Notes under the pieces: model-generated
Told to the model about the DNA's origin: nothing
Database searches by the model: none
What the model saw: the letters and a program-made list of their open reading frames with translations, nothing else
Assembly: GCA_035457105.1 (NCBI GenBank)
Contig: DATIBX010000335.1
Span: 1-8,439, forward strand
Direction of reading: 5' to 3'
DNA from: PSRF01 sp035457105
GTDB taxonomy: Bacteria; Acidobacteriota; Blastocatellia; Pyrinomonadales; Pyrinomonadaceae
Length of the DNA: 8,439 nucleotides
Part shown: in pieces, positions 1-6,771 of the stretch
How the letters are laid out: each line of letters opens with the position of its first letter
Position numbering within the stretch: the first letter of the stretch is position 1
Made by a program: the position numbers and the translations under genes

Positions 1-36
1 ATTAAATCCCTCCCAATAATTAATGACAAAAGAAGA

Positions 37-60
37 GGGGCGCCCGCGGAGTGGCGCCCT
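37..60 (+). terminator. GC-rich hairpin upstream of the response regulator (possible terminator or leader stem)
   Basis: A perfect 7-bp stem is formed by bases 38-44 (gggcgcc) and 53-59 (ggcgccc), with an 8-base loop and a possible G-T pair at 37/60. A short T stretch (67-69) follows only after several bases, so it is not a textbook intrinsic terminator. It could end the transcript of a gene left of the window, or be a leader structure of the response regulator gene. The hairpin is seen in the sequence. Its function is a guess. Confidence 0.3.
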
Positions 61-111
61 ACAGGTTTTAAATTTGGCGTTGTGAAGTGTTGCGGCTTAA
101 TATCATGCAGC

Positions 112-891
112 ATGTCGATCCTAATTGCCGAAGACAACATGGCCCAGCGCCATTACTTGCGTGAGATACTCGAAAAAGAGTTTCCCTCTCACCTACCGGT
201 GTTTGAAGCGGGAGACGGTGAAGAGACGGTTAAACTTGCTCTTAGTGAAAAGCCAGACGTCTGTATTCTCGACATTCAAATGCCGAAACTTTCCGGGGTC
301 AAAGCTGCACGAGCAATCTGGCGTGACTTTCCAACAGCGCGAATCATTTTTTGGACGCAGTTTCCACACGAGATCTACATCAACGAGATTCGCAAGATTG
401 TGAAAGCCGTGGATCCTCCACCGGCGTACGGCTTTATCCATAAGAACAATCCGGAATCAAGATTCTTAAGATTCGTGGCGGCTGTGCTCGAAGACGGCGC
501 CGACATGATCGATCCGGCATTCAAAGACTCGTTCAAGCGACCGCTGCTTACGGAGTTCGAAGCCGAAGCCCTTTATTATCTCGCACTGGGGCTTTCAAAT
601 TGGGCCATCGCCCGCAAATGCAGTCTGTCGCTGCGCGGCGTTGAAAGCCGGCTTGCCACTTTATATGAAAAGCTATTTGTGGCAGTTGCCGAAGGCACAG
701 AACAGGAGGCCTACGAAAAGTTGGCCTATAACATTCGCACTCGCGCGTTCTTCGAGGCGCTCCGTCGCGGCCTATTAAATAGCGACGAACTGGAGAAAGC
801 GGCTACTGACCTGGAAGCATGGCTTGAGCGCGATCAAAAGCGTTTCGCCGAAGAGCAACGTAAAGAGGGAGCAGTTAAGAAGAAGGGGTAA
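112..891 (+). CDS. NarL/LuxR-type response regulator, DNA-binding
   Basis: Cytoplasmic two-component response regulator of 259 residues from the ATG at 112. This start is preferred over an in-frame GTG at 82 because receiver domains normally begin right at the first beta strand (MSILIAEDN); neither start has a strong Shine-Dalgarno sequence. The receiver domain (about 1-125) has acidic residues E7/D8, phospho-acceptor D54 in LDIQMP, T82 and K111 (FIHK). The loop between T82 and K111 is longer than usual and ends in a PPP run. Residues 146-188 match the LuxR/GerE helix-turn-helix (LTEFEAEAL, GLSNWAIA, VESRL, LYEKL). A charged, mostly helical tail of about 70 residues follows, so the protein is longer than the usual 210-220 residues. 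The histidine kinase at 1563 is the likely phosphodonor, since its HisKA_3 class normally pairs with NarL-type regulators. Regulated genes are unknown; the neighbouring exported protein and kinase are natural candidates. Confidence 0.9.
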   Translation: MSILIAEDNMAQRHYLREILEKEFPSHLPVFEAGDGEETVKLALSEKPDVCILDIQMPKLSGVKAARAIWRDFPTARIIFWTQFPHEIYINEIRKIVKAVDPPPAYGFIHKNNPESRFLRFVAAVLEDGADMIDPAFKDSFKRPLLTEFEAEALYYLALGLSNWAIARKCSLSLRGVESRLATLYEKLFVAVAEGTEQEAYEKLAYNIRTRAFFEALRRGLLNSDELEKAATDLEAWLERDQKRFAEEQRKEGAVKKKG

Positions 892-934
892 GGGTTGGGC
901 CTTGGGCCTTGGGCCTTTGGGCTTTGGGCTTTGG
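890..934 (+). repeat. Heptanucleotide tandem repeat TTGGGCY (about 5.5 units)
   Basis: Units start at 895, 902, 909, 917 and 924, with a partial unit at 931 and one extra T at 916. The first three read TTGGGCC and the later ones TTGGGCT. Including the GGG at 892-894, there are six GGG tracts separated by 2-5 bases, which meets the usual four-tract G-quadruplex pattern on the coding strand. The array begins right at the stop codon of the response regulator gene. It also supplies the left arm of the palindrome at 907-973. Confidence 0.85.
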
Positions 935-973
935 ACCGTTGAAGACCAAAGCCCGAAGCTCAAAGGCCAAAGC
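907..973 (+). repeat. Long imperfect palindrome between response regulator and exported protein
   Basis: Bases 907-934 and 946-973 are inverted copies matching at 24 of 28 positions, separated by an 11-base loop (935-945). The right arm carries diverged versions of the heptamer on the opposite strand. As RNA it would form a long stable hairpin ending 11 bases before the ATG at 985. There is no T-run after it, so it is not a standard intrinsic terminator. It may be a repetitive intergenic element, an mRNA processing or stability element, or a partial attenuator between the regulator and the downstream pair. Confidence 0.8.
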
Positions 974-984
974 AAAGCACACTT

Positions 985-1566
985 ATGCGTCACCTCTCAA
1001 GCTTACTAATAATTCTCGTTACTTTTAGTGGCGCAGTCTCACAAACTCCGAAGCCCGACTCTGTAGCCTCAATCTCCAGCTACACCAAGGCAATCGAGCG
1101 CCTTACCCTTACAAAATCAAAGCGGCGCCTCTTTGCCGACATCTCATCTGGTTACAAGAATGGACCTGAAGACTGGAAAGAGTTTCGCTCTGAGCGAGAA
1201 CGCAAGCAGGCGGAAACTGACGGCAACATGAACCAAACTGCCGCCGTCTGGACCAAAAATGGAAAACCGGTAGTGGCCAAGCTCGCACTCACCAGTCCTT
1301 CTGGAGATTGGATGCATTTCATCAATTACTATTATCGCGAAGACGGAACCCTCGCAAAAATTCAGGCTCAGCTCAACACCTTCTATGGTGATGTAAGTGT
1401 GGTGCGGGAACAATATTTTCAGTCGAGCGGAAAAGTAATACGCTCAACAACGCGTTATCTCGATCTCCATACCAGGAAACCGCTGCGAAAACCAAAAGAC
1501 TTCTTCGATCAGGAAGTTCCAGTTTACAAAACCGTTTCAGAACTTCCCTTCGCTAAACTCCTGTGA
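985..1566 (+). CDS. Small exported protein of unknown function, coupled to the sensor kinase
   Basis: Protein of 193 residues. The N-terminus has a charged start (MRH), a hydrophobic core (about 4-17) and a plausible signal peptidase I site after AVS at residue 19, so the mature protein is probably periplasmic. I see no lipobox and no membrane helix beyond the signal. The mature part starts with a charged helical stretch. It continues with alternating aromatic and polar segments (INYYYREDG, FYGDVSVVREQYF, SGKVI) that suggest beta strands and look faintly MORN/YwqK-like, too weak to assign. It ends in a short basic-to-acidic tail. No catalytic motif is visible. The start at 985 lacks a clear Shine-Dalgarno sequence and lies 11 bases after a long palindrome. 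Its TGA stop overlaps the GTG start of the kinase (GTGA at 1563-1566), implying coupled translation. An accessory or ligand-presenting role for the kinase sensor region is inference from this layout. Confidence 0.8.
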   Translation: MRHLSSLLIILVTFSGAVSQTPKPDSVASISSYTKAIERLTLTKSKRRLFADISSGYKNGPEDWKEFRSERERKQAETDGNMNQTAAVWTKNGKPVVAKLALTSPSGDWMHFINYYYREDGTLAKIQAQLNTFYGDVSVVREQYFQSSGKVIRSTTRYLDLHTRKPLRKPKDFFDQEVPVYKTVSELPFAKLL

Positions 1567-4500
1567 GCGCAAATTCACTACAGCTCATCAAACATGCACT
1601 CGCAACGCCACGACGCTGTCTGATTTACTTATGCTTCATTACGTTCTCCATACTACTCATCGTTGCCGCACACGCGACACCCAACACTCAACCCGGTGAC
1701 CCTCAAGCTGATCCAAACGCGTCGCCATCTCCTTCGCCATCCCCATCTCCGTCACCAACTCCAATTACCGGATTGCATCAATGGGGTGCCGTCACGCTCT
1801 TCCATGGTCTACCTTCCGATAGGGTCCGAGCAATCGCTCAAACCAACGATGGTGCAATGTGGTTCGGAACCGAAGCAGGGCTGGCAAAGTTTGACGGACG
1901 CAGGACGCAAACCGTTAATGACACCGGTTTACCAGGTGGCCGTGTGCTGGCTCTGCAAACGGATCAAAGCGGAGCGCTTTGGATAGGAACAGAATTCGGC
2001 GCGGCGCGCTATATGGCCGGCGAGTTTCTAATCTTAAACGAGACTGCAAATCAGTCTATCTCGGCGATCATTACTCCCGATCCTACTCGTGTCTTATTGG
2101 CCAGCGAACAAGGTCAGGTTTTTGAGTGCCGCGTTTCAAGCTCGCCCGTTTCCGGCAGCTCCGACGTCCTTACCGGAAGATCGTCTGCGCCTGCAACTGA
2201 AACAGTGCTCCAAACACGACCAATGTTGGGACAGCCACTGGAAAGTGCCGACCGCGATAGACCAGGTAAACTGGTTATTACCAGCCTTCTCTGGAACAAC
2301 AATCGCCTTTTTATTGGGACGTTAAGCCGGGGCGTGCTCGAAGTTAACGGAAGCGTGGCCAAAGAAACGCAGATGCGGCCCATCGCCTACTTCGTCAACG
2401 CTCTTGAGCAGGACAAGAGCGGCCACATCTGGGTTGGCGTTCGCAGTCGAAAAGAGGAAGCCGGTGCCTTAGATGGACCAGAACCCGCTAATCTCAGCCG
2501 TGATAGCGCTGCAACCGGTCCTGTAATCTCATTGAAAACAGTCGGGGATGACGTGTGGGCCGGCACTGACGGGCGCGGAGTATTCAAGATCTCCGCTGAA
2601 AAGACTCAGCGTTTCACGTTTGATGGCACGGCTGGAGGTCTTCGATCCGACCATGTGCTCGCTATTTACGCTGACCGCGAAGGCGTCATCTGGTTTGGAA
2701 CTGATCGAGGTGTTTGCAGATTCGATCCGCAGTCACCGCGGGTGGAAACTGTCGGCGACAACAGCGACAGCAACTTTGTTAGGGCGCTATACCAAACCTC
2801 AAGTGGAAAAATTTTAGCTGGGACGAACCGCGGGTTATTTTTTTACAGCGACGAAACTGCAACCTGGAAGGCCGTCACAGATCTTGGCCGCAATATTGTC
2901 TACGCAATTTCTGAAGACAAGTCCGGACGGTTAATGGTCGCGTCACCCAGCGGGTTTTATATCTCGCGAGCTGCTGACAATCCTGAAACACAGACGTTTA
3001 GTCGAGTCGAAGCAGGTTCCGGAAATGTGGATGCGCCCGGTAGTGTTCGTGCCGTAACCCAGTTCCGCGGTGCGACCTACTTTGCGATTTACGGACGGGG
3101 CGTCGAACGTTTAGACAATGGACGTACAAGCTTAAATTGGCCCAACGGCTCGAGCCGTGACGTCATCAGCCTGGTTGCCGATGGAGACCAACGACTACTG
3201 ATCGGCACGGCGAACGATGGAGTGCTTACCTCAGACGGTTCTAATGTACAGGTTGAGCAAAAGTTTTCTTTATTGAAAGGCCCGGCTGTTCGAGCAATGA
3301 CCCGCACTAACGACGGGTCGCTGTGGTTTGGTACAGCCAACGGAGTTTTCCTGTGTAGCCCGGGTCAAGACTGCCTGTTGATCGTTCCCAATATTGATGC
3401 TCGCTTTCTGATCAGCGGAGCAAGCGAAACAAGAAACGAAGTGTGGTGTGGCACACGCGGCAACGGCATGCTCCGCATCATCTTGGATCCAGTCGTTGGT
3501 CCAGTTGTTTCAGAACTCGATACAGAGCAAGGACTGCCATCGCAAAACGTATTCACGATCCTTCCCTCGCACTCAGCCGGCAGCGTTTTGATCGGAACCA
3601 ATCGCGGGATAGCACGTTATGAACCTGGTACTCTCGAACCCACTCTTTATGTAACGCGAATCATCAGCAAACGGGTGCACTCACTTTCTGAGATACCGGC
3701 CGGGCTGAGCCTTGAGTATCCACAAAACAGTCTACTCCTCGACGTCACGGCAATCAGCAGTCGCACCTTTCCTGAACAATTTCAGTACGCCTTCACTCTA
3801 ACGGATTCGAGCGGCAAGACAGTGAGGCAAAGGCTTTCACGTGAATCACAATTCACGATGGAAGGGTTGAAGCCCGGTAAATACACGGTGACAGCGCGAG
3901 CGTTTACTAAAGATCTTACCCCGTCGGCACCACTTAGCTTTAGCTTCAGTATTGCCAAGGCACCTTTTCCGTGGACTTCAACGGCGCTGGCAATCTTGCT
4001 GGCCCTGGCCCTACTGGCATTGTTATGGGCCATTCTCGAGCGTCGCCGGATCGTTGCCACGAGTGCCGCTCTGGTGGAGGCGAATACGGAACTTGCCGGT
4101 GCGCGATTGAGCTTAGCGAATGAAGCTGAACGTGAGCGGCGACGGATCGCGCGAGACCTCCACGATCAAACACTGGCGGACTTAAGACATCTCGCTCTGT
4201 TAACGGATCAACTCGATACCAATGGTGAAAAGCCACGCGCTCTTCGAGGTGAAATCGAATCGATCTCACAAGAAGTGCGACGGATCTGCGAAGACTTGAG
4301 TCCGTCAGTGCTACAGAATGTGGGCTTCGCGGCGGCGCTCGAATTCGCTCTCTCACACACCGTCCATGATGCGCCGGTCGAAAAGCAGTTTGAGTATGAG
4401 TTCCATTGTGACGATGCGCTCGAGGAACAGAGTGAGCTTGCCCCAAGTGTCCAGATGCAAATCTATAGAATAGTGCAAGAGGCAGTAAGCAACATCTGGC

Positions 4501-4745
4501 GGCATGCCGGCGCCAAACACGTCAAGATGTTTGTCATCGCACCGCAGGAAGGCGACTTTGAGTTACGGATTGAAGACGATGGAAAGTCTTTTGAAATTCC
4601 GAGTCGGAACAGCGATGGACGAGGTCTGGCAAATATGCGTGCACGTGCCGGCCTGATCGACGCCGAGATTGGCTGGAAAAAACGGGATGGTGGTGGAACC
4701 ATTTTTACTTTAAAGAAAGCGCCCGCAAAAGAAGTAGTGAGTTAA
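1563..4745 (+). CDS. Beta-propeller (Reg_prop / Y_Y_Y) membrane sensor histidine kinase, HisKA_3 class
   Basis: Inner-membrane sensor kinase of 1060 residues. The order is: signal sequence or first membrane segment (about 19-38, AHA before a possible cleavage site); Pro/Ser linker (about 54-67, repeated SP); extracytoplasmic propeller region (about 70-695); Y_Y_Y immunoglobulin-like domain (about 702-798); membrane helix (about 804-826); charged coiled linker; HisKA_3 dimerisation domain; HATPase_c domain. I count 14 blade motifs of the WFGT...G type (for example MWFGT, LWIGT, VIWFGT, SLWFGT, EVWCGT, VLIGT), consistent with two seven-bladed propellers. The phospho-accepting histidine is H867 in RDLHDQ. 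The ATP-binding site shows N977 (EAVSNIWRHA), the DDG motif at 1005-1007 and GRGL at 1019-1022. There is no fused receiver or DNA-binding domain, unlike the hybrid Bacteroides sensors with similar propellers, so it needs a separate regulator; the protein at 112-891 fits. The GTG start at 1563 overlaps the previous stop. The ligand is unknown; relatives in Bacteroides sense glycans, but this is not evidence for the same here. Confidence 0.95.
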   Translation: MSANSLQLIKHALATPRRCLIYLCFITFSILLIVAAHATPNTQPGDPQADPNASPSPSPSPSPSPTPITGLHQWGAVTLFHGLPSDRVRAIAQTNDGAMWFGTEAGLAKFDGRRTQTVNDTGLPGGRVLALQTDQSGALWIGTEFGAARYMAGEFLILNETANQSISAIITPDPTRVLLASEQGQVFECRVSSSPVSGSSDVLTGRSSAPATETVLQTRPMLGQPLESADRDRPGKLVITSLLWNNNRLFIGTLSRGVLEVNGSVAKETQMRPIAYFVNALEQDKSGHIWVGVRSRKEEAGALDGPEPANLSRDSAATGPVISLKTVGDDVWAGTDGRGVFKISAEKTQRFTFDGTAGGLRSDHVLAIYADREGVIWFGTDRGVCRFDPQSPRVETVGDNSDSNFVRALYQTSSGKILAGTNRGLFFYSDETATWKAVTDLGRNIVYAISEDKSGRLMVASPSGFYISRAADNPETQTFSRVEAGSGNVDAPGSVRAVTQFRGATYFAIYGRGVERLDNGRTSLNWPNGSSRDVISLVADGDQRLLIGTANDGVLTSDGSNVQVEQKFSLLKGPAVRAMTRTNDGSLWFGTANGVFLCSPGQDCLLIVPNIDARFLISGASETRNEVWCGTRGNGMLRIILDPVVGPVVSELDTEQGLPSQNVFTILPSHSAGSVLIGTNRGIARYEPGTLEPTLYVTRIISKRVHSLSEIPAGLSLEYPQNSLLLDVTAISSRTFPEQFQYAFTLTDSSGKTVRQRLSRESQFTMEGLKPGKYTVTARAFTKDLTPSAPLSFSFSIAKAPFPWTSTALAILLALALLALLWAILERRRIVATSAALVEANTELAGARLSLANEAERERRRIARDLHDQTLADLRHLALLTDQLDTNGEKPRALRGEIESISQEVRRICEDLSPSVLQNVGFAAALEFALSHTVHDAPVEKQFEYEFHCDDALEEQSELAPSVQMQIYRIVQEAVSNIWRHAGAKHVKMFVIAPQEGDFELRIEDDGKSFEIPSRNSDGRGLANMRARAGLIDAEIGWKKRDGGGTIFTLKKAPAKEVVS

Positions 4746-4767
4746 TTTCAACGGATCACCGTAATTA

Positions 4768-5673
4768 ATGGACCAACATTTCAGAATAACGCCGCAGATT
4801 GCCGCGACATTGAGTGCGAATGGACCAGTAGTAGCCCTTGAGTCGACTGTCATTTCACACGGCTTGCCGGCTCCGATAAACCTTACAACAGCTAACAAGC
4901 TGGAAGAGATAGTTCGCTCGGCGGGAGCGTCGCCTGCGACGGTGGCCATCATTGACGGACAATTGCGCGTCGGGTTGAGCCAGGACGAGCTTCAACTATT
5001 AGCAACTGGCAACGACATTAAAAAAGTCAGTACCAGGGATCTTCCCATCGCAGTCAACCAGAAATGGAACGGCGCCACTACCGTTGCTGCGACTAGTTGG
5101 ATAGCACAGCGTGCCGGTATCAGAGTGTTCGCGACCGGAGGAATCGGTGGTGTTCATCGAGGTGACTTGCCGGACATCTCTGCCGACCTACCGGAATTAG
5201 CTCGCACACCAATTATTGTGGTGTGTTCCGGAGCAAAAATCGTTTTGGATTTGCCGGCGACGCGCGAGTGGCTGGAGACTCACGGAGTCACCGTTATTGG
5301 ATACCGCTGTGACGAGATGCCTGCGTTTTATTCGCGCACCAACGGTCTTCCGGTGGATGTGCGCGTAGATTCACCAGCGCAGGTTTCACAACTCTTCATT
5401 ACTCAACAACAACTCAACCTCAATTCTGCTTTAGTTGTCTGCGTACCCGTGCCAGGAGAATTTGAAGTTCCCGCAAAACAGTTGCAAGAGATCTTGGACC
5501 ATGCGCTTGCAGCCGCTGATAGAAATGGTGTTTACGGTCGCGATTTAACTCCGTATCTCCTGGCCCAGATGTCTGAGCGAAGCGCCGGGTCTACCCTCCG
5601 AGCAAACATTGCGCTCCTCGAAAATAATGCTCGCGTCGCCGCCGACATCGCCCTCACGATGCAGCCCAACTAA
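4768..5673 (+). CDS. psuG: Pseudouridine-5'-phosphate glycosidase
   Basis: Cytoplasmic enzyme of 301 residues that splits pseudouridine 5'-phosphate into uracil and ribose 5-phosphate, breaking a C-C glycosidic bond. It belongs to the pseudouridine salvage pathway, and characterised members are metal-dependent trimers. Family motifs run through the whole length: ALESTVISHGLP (23-34), TRDLP (89-93), GATTVAAT (102-109), FATGGIGGVHRG (121-132), DISADLPEL (136-144), CSGAKIVLDL (153-162), LTPYLLA and ANIALLENN near the end. From remembered numbering of the E. coli enzyme, the catalytic residues E31, K93, K166 and N289 correspond to E25, K86, K157 and N280. The changing offset is explained by a gap of about two residues before DISADL. 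Length is normal and all key positions appear intact. The ATG at 4768 lies 22 bases after the kinase stop with only a weak Shine-Dalgarno sequence, so co-transcription with the kinase is possible. The usual partner, pseudouridine kinase (PfkB family, psuK), is not in this window. Confidence 0.95.
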   Translation: MDQHFRITPQIAATLSANGPVVALESTVISHGLPAPINLTTANKLEEIVRSAGASPATVAIIDGQLRVGLSQDELQLLATGNDIKKVSTRDLPIAVNQKWNGATTVAATSWIAQRAGIRVFATGGIGGVHRGDLPDISADLPELARTPIIVVCSGAKIVLDLPATREWLETHGVTVIGYRCDEMPAFYSRTNGLPVDVRVDSPAQVSQLFITQQQLNLNSALVVCVPVPGEFEVPAKQLQEILDHALAAADRNGVYGRDLTPYLLAQMSERSAGSTLRANIALLENNARVAADIALTMQPN

Positions 5674-5686
5674 CCTTGGGGATTTT

Positions 5687-5784
5687 CTCTGTGCTACCTT
5701 TGTGTTCTCGGTGTCTGCGCGGTTAGTCAACACTACCAAAGATCTCACCAGGGAGACACAAAGAACACCGAGTCGCACAAAGAG
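5687..5784 (+). repeat. Long imperfect inverted repeat downstream of psuG
   Basis: Left arm 5687-5726 and right arm 5744-5784 are inverted copies with small gaps and a number of mismatches, separated by 17 bases. The arms contain cttTGTGttc and its complement gaaCACAaag, plus cggtgtctg against gagacac. The element starts 14 bases after the psuG stop. From memory, palindromes of this CTTTGTG...CACAAAG flavour recur between genes in soil and environmental bacterial genomes; I cannot check this here. No T-run follows either arm, so it is not a classical terminator, although the stem could still affect termination or 3' end stability. Confidence 0.65.
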
Positions 5785-5848
5785 GAACAACAAGCTGGCT
5801 CGAACCCGTAACCTCTTCTTCCCATCCAGACAATTCCCAAACTGTCAC

Positions 5849-5892
5849 AATCCAGAAACACACCATCGTGTAGAAGTCATAAATTCTGGATT
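5849..5892 (+). promoter_or_regulatory. Hairpin covering the start region of the small exported-protein gene
   Basis: A perfect 9-base inverted repeat pairs 5849-5857 (aatccagaa) with 5884-5892 (ttctggatt), and a nested acac/gtgt pair lies in the loop. The right arm ends one base before the ATG at 5894 and covers the only Shine-Dalgarno-like bases (ctgga, 5886-5890). If formed in the mRNA, it would hide the ribosome binding site. The pairing is seen in the sequence. A regulatory role is inference. Confidence 0.4.
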
Positions 5893-5893
5893 T

Positions 5894-6334
5894 ATGAATC
5901 TCAACTCCCTACTTCGAAGTTCCTTACTTGTCTGGTCGATGGTCGTGGCATTTGTTCTGATTTCCGGCATGGGCTGTAAAGGCGCAACTCTTCGGAAACA
6001 AGACGGCCCACCAACACCATCCACAATTCTAAGACGAGCCCGATTCATCCGCGTAAAATCGTCATCACTGTTGGTGGGCGAGTCAGTGATCGAAAACAAG
6101 TTGCGCAAGCGCCCAGAATTTCAGCAGGCCGGACTCTTGATCACGCGCGATGAAAATCAGGCAGACATCATCCTCGAAGTGCACCACGATCTTTTTACAA
6201 TGTATGTCTTCACCGCCGTTGACCCAGTAACAAACGTTGTGGTGGCAAGCGGAAAACTTAGTTCCCTTGGAGGGACAGTTGCGGGAAAGGTTGCGAAGAG
6301 GTTTATGAAACAGGTAATGCGAGCTCGATCTTGA
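5894..6334 (+). CDS. Small exported or lipoprotein-like protein, unknown function
   Basis: Protein of 146 residues from the ATG at 5894. The reading frame stays open upstream into psuG, but the extra stretch would overlap psuG and translate the inverted repeat. The hydrophobic segment at residues 10-25 followed by MGCKG fits a signal sequence, so 5894 is the natural start. The cysteine after the hydrophobic core suggests lipid attachment, but the preceding residues (SGMG) are a poor lipobox, so plain export is also possible. The mature part has a linker with two prolines, then a compact alpha/beta pattern: RARFIRVKSSS, a helix with charged residues, ADIILEVHHD, YVFTAVDP, VVVASGKLSSLGG and a basic C-terminal helix (KVAKRFMKQVMRARS). 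I associate this pattern with small conserved proteins of Acidobacteriota without known function, from memory only. No catalytic motif is visible. It stands alone between psuG and a 443-base gap. Confidence 0.8.
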   Translation: MNLNSLLRSSLLVWSMVVAFVLISGMGCKGATLRKQDGPPTPSTILRRARFIRVKSSSLLVGESVIENKLRKRPEFQQAGLLITRDENQADIILEVHHDLFTMYVFTAVDPVTNVVVASGKLSSLGGTVAGKVAKRFMKQVMRARS

Positions 6335-6595
6335 ACGAGTTCTAAGTGAGATTTTGCCGCTGAATGTCCGATAAGCTTATTTAGCTTGCCGGCCTTCAAC
6401 TCGAAACTCTTGCCCTTTATTTGAATCACGACAAGCTAATAAAGCATGTCGCACAATGATGCGGCATCTCGTCTTACTAACGATTATCACATAGTGGCCT
6501 TTAACAACTCATTACCGCCTGACCAAACTAGCGTATCTCTCTTCGCCAAATCTGATTCACACAATTTTTCCACTACATTTTTTTGTTGGCGCGCG

Positions 6596-6632
6596 ACAAC
6601 GCTCTGCACGACGGCTTGCATCTGAGCGTTGT
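6596..6632 (+). promoter_or_regulatory. Strong hairpin in the leader of the A2M-fragment gene
   Basis: A perfect 9-bp stem pairs 6596-6604 (acaacgctc) with 6624-6632 (gagcgttgt). Inside it, tgca at 6605-6608 can pair with tgca at 6617-6620, leaving a three-base bulge (tct) and an 8-base apical loop. It lies about 145 bases before the ATG at 6778. A T-run sits before rather than after the stem, so it does not look like a terminator on the + strand, nor on the - strand. It could be an RNA structure in the leader or an operator-like inverted site. Confidence 0.4.
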
Positions 6633-6766
6633 AAGTTCAATGTGGAGCGCCTCCCCAGGGCCCACAACCAGACCAAAATTCAGGCAGTAGTAGACCAGGG
6701 TTAAGAAAACTTTCTTTCCGGCTGTCGAAGTCTGTTCACCCGACCGAAGAAGCCCGGACTGTGTTC

Positions 6767-6771
6767 GGAGG
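6767..6771 (+). promoter_or_regulatory. Shine-Dalgarno sequence of the A2M-fragment gene
   Basis: GGAGG lies 6 bases before the ATG at 6778. It is among the best ribosome binding sites in the window and supports active translation of the shortened gene, or at least a recently functional start. Confidence 0.75.

Noticed and set aside
82..111. GTG start ten codons upstream for the response regulator
   Set aside because: The extra residues (Cys-rich) do not belong to the receiver fold, and the ATG at 112 places the first beta strand at the N-terminus as usual.
890..973. CRISPR-like array or intrinsic terminator
   Set aside because: Units are 7 bases with no spacers, and the palindrome lacks a following T-run.
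775..1009. Short open frames on both strands across the heptamer repeat
   Set aside because: They are produced by the low-complexity repeat and lack ribosome sites or protein-like composition.
3946..4446. A 166-codon open frame on the - strand opposite the kinase core
   Set aside because: It lies fully inside the kinase gene, its translation is rich in Arg, His, Ser and Pro without any domain pattern, and the + frame carries clear kinase motifs.
5609..5893. Upstream extension of the small exported-protein frame into psuG
   Set aside because: It would overlap the end of psuG, translate the inverted repeat at 5687-5784 and bury the signal sequence; the start at 5894 explains the protein.
6157..6429. 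A 90-codon - strand open frame reaching into the gap after the small exported-protein gene
   Set aside because: Most of it is antisense to that gene, it has no visible ribosome site or family pattern.
6374..6467. Weak inverted repeats as a terminator after the small exported-protein gene
   Set aside because: Loops are long or stems are short with mismatches, and no T-run follows, so I keep them only as part of the intergenic description.
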